A stretch of DNA of 8,029 nucleotides. Source: Candidatus Thiodiazotropha taylori. GTDB lineage: Bacteria; Pseudomonadota; Gammaproteobacteria; Chromatiales; Chromatiaceae. Below, piece by piece: positions 1 to 5,017 of this stretch. The first letter of the stretch is position 1; every line of letters begins with the position of its first letter. The notes below the pieces were generated by a model, which saw nothing but the letters and a program-made list of their open reading frames with translations, did not search any database and had not been told where the DNA came from. The DNA is taken from assembly GCA_019100305.1 (NCBI GenBank), contig JAHRHW010000199.1, positions 1 to 8,029 of the forward strand. The letters run 5' to 3'. Made by a program: the position numbers and the translations under genes.

Positions 1-56
1 ATTGGCGCTTTTTCAGGCGCAACAGGGCGCATTGGATTAGTGTTAACAGGCCCTAG

Positions 57-149
57 GAAAAAAACAGGCGGGGGATGGCCCTGGAGGCAGTTGGGCCACC
101 GATCCCCGCCAGACTAGCGCTTAACACGGAAACGACCAACCGTGAGCGT
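57..149 (-). ncRNA. Candidate FNR-regulated small RNA (~90 nt)
   Basis: I do not recognise this RNA as a known family; it is inferred from architecture. On the minus strand an FNR-type palindrome and a -10-like element predict a start near 149. About 90 nt later an intrinsic terminator ends in a T-run. Between them a first hairpin forms at 119-147: CACGG (144-140) pairs with CCGTG (129-125), extended by GCT/AGC across a 3-nt bulge, with loop TTGGTCGTTT. The second hairpin is the terminator, whose loop contains CCUCC. Two stems, a short single-stranded linker and a U-tail are typical of Hfq-type regulatory RNAs such as E. coli FnrS, but I see no sequence similarity to FnrS. No credible ORF lies inside. 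Alternatively this is simply the 3' end of the rdgC transcript. Confidence 0.42.
58..110 (-). terminator. Intrinsic terminator, minus strand
   Basis: Read on the minus strand, a GC-rich hairpin is followed by TG and seven T residues (A-run at 58-64 on the plus strand). The outer stem pairs 102-110 with 67-76 (GGCGGGGAT against ATCCCCCGCC, one bulged base). The inner stem pairs 93-97 with 77-81 (GGGCC/GGCCC), with a 4-nt bulge at 98-101. The 11-nt loop is at 82-92. There is no T-tract on the plus-strand side, so the terminator works leftward. It could end a separate small RNA, readthrough from rdgC, or both. Confidence 0.8.
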
Positions 150-157
150 AGGGAGAG

Positions 158-198
158 ACTATAGGCTCTTATCCCGGCGGACATTGACCTGAGTCAAT
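158..198 (-). promoter_or_regulatory. FNR/FixK-type box with downstream -10 (minus strand)
   Basis: Positions 183-198 form a perfect 6+6 inverted repeat, ATTGAC-CTGA-GTCAAT. It fits the CRP/FNR-superfamily half-site pattern TTGA(C/T)-N4-(G/A)TCAA used by FNR, Anr and FixK. Downstream on the minus strand TATAGT (163-158) resembles a -10 hexamer. If transcription starts at the A opposite 149, the palindrome is centred at -41.5, the class II activator position. The -10 then sits about 2 bp further from the start than ideal; an overlapping TAGTCT would correct this but is a weaker hexamer. The palindrome is symmetric, but on the plus strand the corresponding -10 position (TATTGG, 220-225) is poor and leads to no plus-strand gene for 1.3 kb. 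Confidence 0.5.
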
Positions 199-296
199 AA
201 ACCCTAATTTACACCGGGTTATTGGGGAGCAACGTCCAAAAACTACGACAGCCCCACATACCCAACTGTAAACCAAGCCAATTTTTCAGGGCCCAC

Positions 297-1202
297 CTAT
301 TCCGAGGCGCCGCCAAAGAGTTCTATCAGACTGGGTAGAAATCGCCGAAATTCCAGACACATCAAGGTGAAGTGGCTGTCGAATGCGTCAGCCTCAGTCT
401 CAATCTGATTGTCGGCAGCCTGCTCTTGGATCAGATCCAAAAAACGTAACCGTTTAATCGATAGGTCTGACTCGATCAGACAGGAGATCCGCTCATCCCA
501 CTCAACTGCCAGCTTGACCACATCTTTACCTGCTTCCAGATGAGCCAGAATCTCATCAGCCGTTAAATCCTGTCCCTTGCAGCGCACCACACTCGCCTCT
601 TCCGAACGATCCTGTAGCTCACAGCTGTCCAGCAGGCTGAAGTTCTGATGCTGACCTGGCTGTTTCAACCACTCCGTCATGATAAAACTTGGTGCGGTGG
701 CACTCTCCAGGGGTTTCACCGGCAGAGACCCCAAAGTATCCCTTAGCAGGCTGATCAGAGCCTCTGCCCGGCTGGCACTGGCGGCATCCACCAATATCCA
801 ACCCTGCTGTTTGTCGATCATGGCATATTGCCGGGTGTGGCGGCTGAAGGCCTGGGGTAACAGCTGTTGGAAGGTATCCTCACGCAGCTCGGTACGCTCT
901 TTGCGCCCCACCTTACGACCCTCGCTCTGTTCGATCTCAGAGATTTTTTCCTCGACGATCTCATTGATGACCGTCGACGGTAACAACTTCTCTTCCTGGC
1001 GGGCACAGATCATCTGGCACCCTGCGATCTCATGAACCAGCACCTCCGATTGCCTGCCCAAAGGCGTATCCCACCCCAGACTCATCAGTTCCTGACTGCT
1101 ACAGGATTGAAAGGCCTTGCTTTTCAGCTGCTCTTCCATGGCTTCCTGTGAGAGATTCAAAGGTTGTTGCAACAGATAGATCCGGAGATTCTTAAACCAC
1201 AT
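297..1202 (-). CDS. rdgC: Recombination-associated protein RdgC
   Basis: The 301-residue product aligns by eye along its whole length with E. coli RdgC (303 aa). Landmarks are the N-terminal MWFKNLRIYLL block, the ICARQEEKLLPSTVI segment, LLPQAFSRHT, the central LLRDTLGSLPVKPL stretch, and a C-terminus ending in a glycine-rich LFGGASE tail. RdgC is a nucleoid-associated protein that forms a ring-shaped dimer around DNA, binds without sequence specificity and restrains RecA filament formation. It becomes important for growth when certain recombination or replication-restart functions are missing. The ATG start gives the expected N-terminus; the ribosome site is weak (GGAA about 8 bp upstream). 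It is monocistronic and divergent from the AMMECR1-family gene, with its own sigma-70 promoter. The next terminator downstream lies about 190 bp past the stop. No frameshift or truncation is visible. Confidence 0.95.
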   Translation of the reverse strand: MWFKNLRIYLLQQPLNLSQEAMEEQLKSKAFQSCSSQELMSLGWDTPLGRQSEVLVHEIAGCQMICARQEEKLLPSTVINEIVEEKISEIEQSEGRKVGRKERTELREDTFQQLLPQAFSRHTRQYAMIDKQQGWILVDAASASRAEALISLLRDTLGSLPVKPLESATAPSFIMTEWLKQPGQHQNFSLLDSCELQDRSEEASVVRCKGQDLTADEILAHLEAGKDVVKLAVEWDERISCLIESDLSIKRLRFLDLIQEQAADNQIETEADAFDSHFTLMCLEFRRFLPSLIELFGGASE

Positions 1203-1532
1203 AAATTATTTCCATCGGAGAGTGTCAGGGAGCGGATTATCCAGAACTGTCAGTTGTCGAGTCAAACCGATTTTCCTGCAATCTCCCGAGTTGGGTAATG
1301 CAACCATCAGGCTTTCATCGTGAAATCATAGAGTTCACTCAACTGTAGATGATCTCAGCCCTGTTTCCGCCCAGATGCCTGCTGTCGGTAGGCTATTCTT
1401 TATAGTGTGGAGAGGTTCTGACTGGCTCTGTTTTTATCTCGTCAGTTCATCTCAAGTAACCGGCAAATTGGGGCCTATTGATTTAGAACACCTAGGCTCT
1501 GCCCAATCCAAAGCAACCAAGTTAGGGCCCCT
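1203..1532. other. Divergent intergenic spacer, rdgC / AMMECR1 gene
   Basis: This 330-bp spacer has no supportable gene on either strand. Its left part carries the rdgC promoter. Its right part should carry the promoter of the AMMECR1-family gene. The best hexamer I see is TATAGT at 1401-1406, but the candidate -35 sequences 16-18 bp upstream (around CCTGCTG) are poor, so the assignment is weak. If correct, the leader would be about 120 nt and would include the hairpin at 1467-1507. I found no intrinsic terminator, tRNA or repeat here. Confidence 0.5.
1236..1265 (-). promoter_or_regulatory. Sigma-70 promoter of rdgC
   Basis: On the minus strand TTGACT (1265-1260, 5 of 6 to consensus) is separated by 18 bp from GATAAT (1241-1236, 5 of 6). 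A start near 1229 gives a leader of about 27 nt before the rdgC ATG at 1202. Confidence 0.65.
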
Positions 1533-1535
1533 ATG
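1467..1535 (+). promoter_or_regulatory. Structured leader with possible SD sequestration
   Basis: ATTGGG-GCCTA (1467-1477) can pair with TAGGC (1493-1497) and CCCAAT (1502-1507), giving an 11-bp stem with a 4-nt bulge and a 15-nt loop. The same left arm (GGGGCCTA, 1470-1477) can instead pair with TAGGGCCCC (1523-1531), allowing one bulged G. That alternative covers the Shine-Dalgarno AGGG (1524-1527), which sits 5 bp before the ATG at 1533. The pairings are seen in the sequence; any regulatory role is inference, and GC-rich self-complementarity could be coincidental. Confidence 0.25.
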
Positions 1536-2108
1536 ACCTCCGAATTCACCACCCTTTCCGATCAGGATCGCGCCCAATTACTGGATGTTGCAAGCCGCTC
1601 GATCGACTACGGCCTCAGCAATCATGAAACGCTGGAAGTAAACCCGGAGGACTACCCGGAAGCGCTGCGAGCCATCCGCGCCAGCTTTGTCACTCTGAAA
1701 CTGGCTGATCAGCTACGGGGTTGCATCGGTCACTTGGAAGCCATGCAGCCGGTGGTATGCGATGTGGCTGGAAACGCCTATGCAGCGGCTTTTCGTGACC
1801 CTCGATTTCCGCCCTTAAGCCCCTCGGAAAGAGACCAGGTGGCGATTCATCTCTCCCTTTTAACCCCATCGGTTGCCATTGAATTTGACTCTGAAGCCGA
1901 TCTGTTGGCCAAGATCAGACCCGGTAGAGATGGACTGATCCTGATCGAAGGGATACGGCGCGGTACCTTTCTACCGTCGGTCTGGGAGTCGCTGCCCGAT
2001 CCAAAGGATTTTGTCGATCAACTCAAACTGAAAGCCGGCCTGCCCAGTAACTACTGGTCTGACAGTCTGGAAGTGATGCGATACGAGAGCGAATCCTTTG
2101 CAGAGTAG
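1533..2108 (+). CDS. amrA: AMMECR1-family protein (AmmeMemoRadiSam protein A)
   Basis: The 191-residue product carries the AMMECR1 family hallmarks: the near-invariant LRGCIGHLEA block at 61-70, RDPRFPPLSPSE at 88-99, the GRDGLIL turn at 131-137, and TFLPSVWESLP at 145-155. Family length is typically about 180-200 residues, so it looks complete. Its molecular function is not established. In many prokaryotes this protein is encoded with a MEMO1-family protein and a radical SAM enzyme (the AmmeMemoRadiSam set), and a shared modification activity is presumed from that clustering. Neither partner is in this window. The start is supported by AGGG 5 bp upstream of the ATG. It is cytoplasmic, with no signal peptide or membrane segment. 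It converges on the pentapeptide-repeat gene with an 83-bp gap and no clear terminator. Confidence 0.9.
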   Translation: MTSEFTTLSDQDRAQLLDVASRSIDYGLSNHETLEVNPEDYPEALRAIRASFVTLKLADQLRGCIGHLEAMQPVVCDVAGNAYAAAFRDPRFPPLSPSERDQVAIHLSLLTPSVAIEFDSEADLLAKIRPGRDGLILIEGIRRGTFLPSVWESLPDPKDFVDQLKLKAGLPSNYWSDSLEVMRYESESFAE

Positions 2109-2191
2109 TTCGAATCTGCCTGTATTCGCTGATCCAGCCCATCGGTAGGCACAAGTTAAGGCTCTGATCTGGTTGCCCGGGTAATCCCCAC

Positions 2192-2968
2192 CTATCGACA
2201 GGTTCCCAATGACTGTGCTGCGCATTGCCTGCCATCAGTCCAGATTGCATCATCGAGCCGGGATCCCGACAACAACACCCCTTGCATCCGTGCACCGTTA
2301 AAGTCTGCAAAGCGTAGATCGCCCTCTCTGAGGTCAGCATCGCGAAGGTCAGCCTCCTGCAGATTGGCGCCGACCAGCCGTGCGTTGGTCATTTGTGCAT
2401 AGCGCAGATCCGCCCTTCTCAAATCGGCATAACTGAGATCCGCAGCCGAGAGGTTGGTCGCACTGAACTTTCCCTGGCGCAATACAGCGCTGTTCAAATT
2501 AGCGCCCGCCAAACTCGACGAACCGACATCGATGCCCAACAGCAGACAGTTCCGCCAATTGACACCAGGTGCAGGTGGTTGATCACATTGGGGGGTATCA
2601 ATCTTCTCTGGCATGCCGATCAATAGTGAGAGCAACAGCACCCCAACCAGAATCACCACAAACACCGCCAGCGGTACAACTGGAATCCTTCCCACTCGCG
2701 CCCGCTCTTTGGAGCGCTGCTTGGCTCTGGCCTCAACCTTGGCAATGGCCGCTTTATCTCCCGATTCAGCACGCATCTGCAGGGGAACAACACCTGGAAC
2801 CCTTCCGATCTCCAGCCACTCCTGCTGATCCTGGCTGATCTGATCCGTCAGGTTGAGTAATCCCTCGAGTAACTGCTGTCTGATACGAGCCTCACTGACC
2901 GGTCCTGAGATCACGCCATCATGGCGGGTGAACCAGGCCTTCGGAGATTCGTTGTTTTTTTCGTTCAT
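2192..2968 (-). CDS. Membrane-anchored GYF_2 / pentapeptide-repeat protein
   Basis: With the ATG at 2968 the product is 258 residues. Residues about 11-66 (WFTRHDGVISGPVSEARIR...EWLEIGRVPG) resemble a GYF_2 domain, a small putative peptide-binding module. Residues 67-94 form a highly charged, probably helical linker, and 95-118 form one transmembrane helix. Residues about 152-243 are some 18 uninterrupted pentapeptide repeats of the A(D/N)LxX type (for example ADLRRADLRYA), enough for a four- to five-turn quadrilateral beta-helix. The Arg/Lys-rich linker before the helix predicts a cytoplasmic N-terminus and a periplasmic repeat domain. Four cysteines flank the repeats (C128, C141, C249, C257) and could form periplasmic disulfides. 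An in-frame TTG at 3040, with AGGA 9 bp upstream, would add 24 residues. I prefer 2968 because the domain begins just after it, although its ribosome site is weak. Specific function is unknown. Confidence 0.82.
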   Translation of the reverse strand: MNEKNNESPKAWFTRHDGVISGPVSEARIRQQLLEGLLNLTDQISQDQQEWLEIGRVPGVVPLQMRAESGDKAAIAKVEARAKQRSKERARVGRIPVVPLAVFVVILVGVLLLSLLIGMPEKIDTPQCDQPPAPGVNWRNCLLLGIDVGSSSLAGANLNSAVLRQGKFSATNLSAADLSYADLRRADLRYAQMTNARLVGANLQEADLRDADLREGDLRFADFNGARMQGVLLSGSRLDDAIWTDGRQCAAQSLGTCR

Positions 2969-3058
2969 AGTTAACCGCTGACTGGAGCTTTGACCCGGCT
3001 CTGTCCCAAGAACTTCAAGCATGTCCTGAATGCGGGACAAAGCTTATGTTCCTGAACG

Positions 3059-3085
3059 TGAACTATTTGGTCACCTGGCTGATAA
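3059..3085 (+). promoter_or_regulatory. Candidate sigma-28 (FliA) promoter
   Basis: TGAACTAT (3059-3066), an 11-bp spacer and GCTGATAA (3078-3085) match the sigma-28 consensus TAAAGTTT-N11-GCCGATAA at 5 of 8 and 7 of 8 positions with exact spacing. It lies about 40 bp upstream of the preferred ATG (3126) of the FliK-like gene. This fits a flagellar regulon promoter in both place and orientation. A sigma-70-like TATACT at 3092-3097, without a good -35, overlaps the expected start region. Because that hexamer lies in the palindrome AGTATACT, it could also serve the minus strand. Confidence 0.5.
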
Positions 3086-3125
3086 GTTGAGTATACTTCT
3101 GATTATCCACCCACTGGAAGTTTCC

Positions 3126-4337
3126 ATGCCGTTTTCGATCGCCAAAATATTACCCCCACTGCCAACCGCGACCAGTGCCAGATCGCTGTTGGAGGCAATT
3201 CAGCCCGGTCAGCTGTTGAAAGGCACGGCGCTATCCGAAAACCTCAATGGGGCCATGAGATTGCAAATTGGCGTAACCCAGTTGACAGCCCAGACAACCT
3301 TGAGTGTCACCCCTGGCCAATCCCTGTTACTTCAGGTGGAAAAAGCCGGTAAGCTCCCTGAATTGCGCGTCCTCACTCAACCCACTCAAAAGGAGTTGAC
3401 CGCTTGGGCATTGAAAAGCAACCTTCCGAGGCAACAGCCCCTGCCTCAACTGTTCAAAGCACTTACCCAGCTGGTCTCGGAACCACAGACAAAACCCCTA
3501 CCTGAACCGGTCAGACAAGCGATCAGCCAGGTTTTGACAAGCGCCCTGTCGATCGACAAGCCTACCTTCAAAACTGAGTTGAATCAGGCATTGCAACTGA
3601 GTGGCAATCAGACTGAATCCCTACTGATTCGACAACTACCGGTGAATCAGGATCTAAAGCTCAATCTGCTCAGACTGATCAGCATCATCAAACCCTATCT
3701 TGCTCAATCATTTGAGGCTGCAGGTCTAAAGCTCCCCATGACCGGTGCTCCCGCAACCAGCCTAACCAATCCATCGTCACCTGCCCCGGCAGTAACATTA
3801 CCCAACCAAATACTGCTATCCAACTCACAGGCAGCGTTACCGGCCCAGACCCTGGAAGCCAATCCCACTCTGAAGTTATTGCTCGATCTGTTCAAACATC
3901 TCGATGGCGCCATTGCCAGGATTCAAACCAACCAGCTGAGTTCACTGCCACCAACCGATGAGTCGGCCAAACAGATCTGGCAGTTCGAGCTGCCGATCCG
4001 CCATGAAAGCGGTTTTGACCTGTTTCACCTAAAAATTGCCAGGGATGGACAGCGGGGAGCTGCCACCCAATCCGGATGGCAGTTAATCCTGCACATGAAC
4101 ATAGACCCACTTGGACCGATGCGAATCAAACTGCATCTGATTGGCGAGAGCCTCTCAACCACCATCTGGTCGGAAAAACCGGATACATCGAAGCTGGTAA
4201 GCAGCCATCTGGACAGGTTGCGTATCGGTTTTGAAACCGCTGGCCTGGAGGTGAAGAAGCTGGAATCCTTCCAAGGTGCTGCGCAAAACGAAGAGCAGAT
4301 ACCCGGCGAACACTCACTACTCAACGAACAGGCATGA
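3126..4337 (+). CDS. fliK: FliK-like flagellar hook-length control protein
   Basis: The 403-residue product has the FliK layout. Its long N-terminal half is rich in Leu, Gln, Thr, Pro and Ser. A C-terminal globular domain at about 285-375 fits the Flg_hook family: LILHMNIDPLGPMRIKLHL, with the conserved (D/P)PLGP turn, then a helical SSHLDRLRIGFETAGLEV segment. FliK is secreted through the flagellar export apparatus, measures hook length and triggers the switch from hook to filament substrates by contacting the FlhB C-terminal domain. Length is close to Salmonella FliK (405 aa). The start at 3126 has an excellent ribosome site (GGAAG, 5 bp spacer). An upstream in-frame ATG at 3030 would add 32 residues with no FliK character and run through the promoter region, so I reject it. 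The stop overlaps the next gene by ATGA. It could be the main FliK or a FliK paralogue; the usual fliK slot after fliJ is empty here. Confidence 0.8.
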   Translation: MPFSIAKILPPLPTATSARSLLEAIQPGQLLKGTALSENLNGAMRLQIGVTQLTAQTTLSVTPGQSLLLQVEKAGKLPELRVLTQPTQKELTAWALKSNLPRQQPLPQLFKALTQLVSEPQTKPLPEPVRQAISQVLTSALSIDKPTFKTELNQALQLSGNQTESLLIRQLPVNQDLKLNLLRLISIIKPYLAQSFEAAGLKLPMTGAPATSLTNPSSPAPAVTLPNQILLSNSQAALPAQTLEANPTLKLLLDLFKHLDGAIARIQTNQLSSLPPTDESAKQIWQFELPIRHESGFDLFHLKIARDGQRGAATQSGWQLILHMNIDPLGPMRIKLHLIGESLSTTIWSEKPDTSKLVSSHLDRLRIGFETAGLEVKKLESFQGAAQNEEQIPGEHSLLNEQA

Positions 4338-4624
4338 ACAGAAAAGACCTGGACACCTCGGATCTTGCTGTCGCACTCAAATACGATGGGGAAAATGCCC
4401 CAAGGCTGACTGCGAAAGGCCGTGGTGAACTGGCTGAGAGAATCCTGGCTCTGGCGGAAGAGCACAATATACCATTGCATGAAGATGTGGAGCTTGCCGC
4501 CCTACTCTCACAGATACCGCTTGGAGATGAGATACCCCAGGCCCTCTATCGGGCAGTTGCAGAGGTGATTGCCTTCGCCTATCTGCTTTCCGGTAAACGT
4601 CCGCCTGGGTTTGAGGACCAATAA
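4334..4624 (+). CDS. flhX: FlhB C-terminal domain paralogue (FlhX-type)
   Basis: This 96-residue protein matches only the cytoplasmic domain of FlhB/YscU-family export switch proteins: LAVALKYDGENAPRLTAKGRGELAERI, then AEEHNIPLHEDVELAALL and the closing GDEIPQALYRAVAEVIAFAYLL. Full FlhB has four membrane helices before this domain; none is present here. FlhB cleaves itself at an NPTH motif just before AVALKY. Here the aligned tetrapeptide is DTSD (7-10), so self-cleavage is not expected and the protein resembles the pre-cut C-terminal fragment. Such stand-alone paralogues (FlhX and relatives) are known in other flagellated bacteria and can partly substitute for the FlhB C-terminal fragment. 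The ATG overlaps the stop of the FliK-like gene, implying translational coupling and a joint role in substrate-specificity switching. Confidence 0.88.
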   Translation: MNRKDLDTSDLAVALKYDGENAPRLTAKGRGELAERILALAEEHNIPLHEDVELAALLSQIPLGDEIPQALYRAVAEVIAFAYLLSGKRPPGFEDQ

Positions 4625-4656
4625 CAAACCACCCCTTAGCAATCGTGGAGCGAATC

Positions 4657-4926
4657 ATGTCTAGCAAACAAACCCTCTTGATCTGTACTCTCTTGGCAGG
4701 CTGTTTTTCACTTGCCATGAATCTGCAAGCTGAAGAGAAGGCCACTGAACAAACACCAACCATGCAGAACAAAACCTATACCGCAGGCAGTGACAGCAGA
4801 CCGAAGCTCAGTCGAAAATGCGCTATCTACTCAGGCATCTGTCCAATGAACAAACGCAGTGAGGTCGGTGCATACTGCATCTGCAACACACCTTCAGGAC
4901 CGATACACGGTGTTGTGATTCCCTAG
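4657..4926 (+). CDS. Small exported four-cysteine protein
   Basis: I do not recognise this 89-residue protein. It has a short basic start (MSSKQT) and a hydrophobic stretch to about residue 25. Export could be by signal peptidase I after LQA (A25), leaving a mature protein of about 64 residues. Alternatively the LLAGC sequence ending at C16 is a good lipobox and would make it a lipoprotein. The mature part is Thr/Glu/Gln-rich at first. It then has a compact C-terminal motif with C55, C62, C74 and C76 (C-x6-C-x11-C-x-C) in which CAIYSGICPM and YCICNTPSGPIHGVV stand out. That suggests one or two disulfides or a metal site in the periplasm. The start is supported by GGAG 6 bp upstream of the ATG; an in-frame GTG at 4645 is less likely. 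It lies 32 bp after the FlhX-type gene and is probably in the same transcript. Confidence 0.68.
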   Translation: MSSKQTLLICTLLAGCFSLAMNLQAEEKATEQTPTMQNKTYTAGSDSRPKLSRKCAIYSGICPMNKRSEVGAYCICNTPSGPIHGVVIP

Positions 4927-5017
4927 TATGGTTGGACAGAAATAGACGCCTGGCTTGTGAGGTGGTTTAGCCTGACAAACGAGAAGCGACCGCCGCCCCT
5001 TACGCATGGTTAAAACC

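Noticed and set aside
1..32. Possible minus-strand CDS beginning with an ATG at 32 just past the terminator
   Set aside because: Only 10 codons are visible, there is no ribosome site, and no family can be recognised.
183..232. Reading the FNR-type palindrome as a plus-strand promoter
   Set aside because: The -10 at the right distance is TATTGG, which is poor, and no plus-strand gene follows until 1533.
679..1035. 118-codon plus-strand frame opposite rdgC
   Set aside because: Antisense shadow of a full-length, clearly conserved gene; its residues are not protein-like.
4025..4772. Overlapping minus-strand frames (131 and 151 codons) opposite the FliK-like, FlhX and four-Cys genes
   Set aside because: They are antisense shadows of genes with domain matches and good ribosome sites.
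4927..5017. Search for a shared terminator between the convergent four-Cys and EAL-HDOD genes
   Set aside because: GC-rich sequence is present but no stem followed by a T-run was found on either strand.
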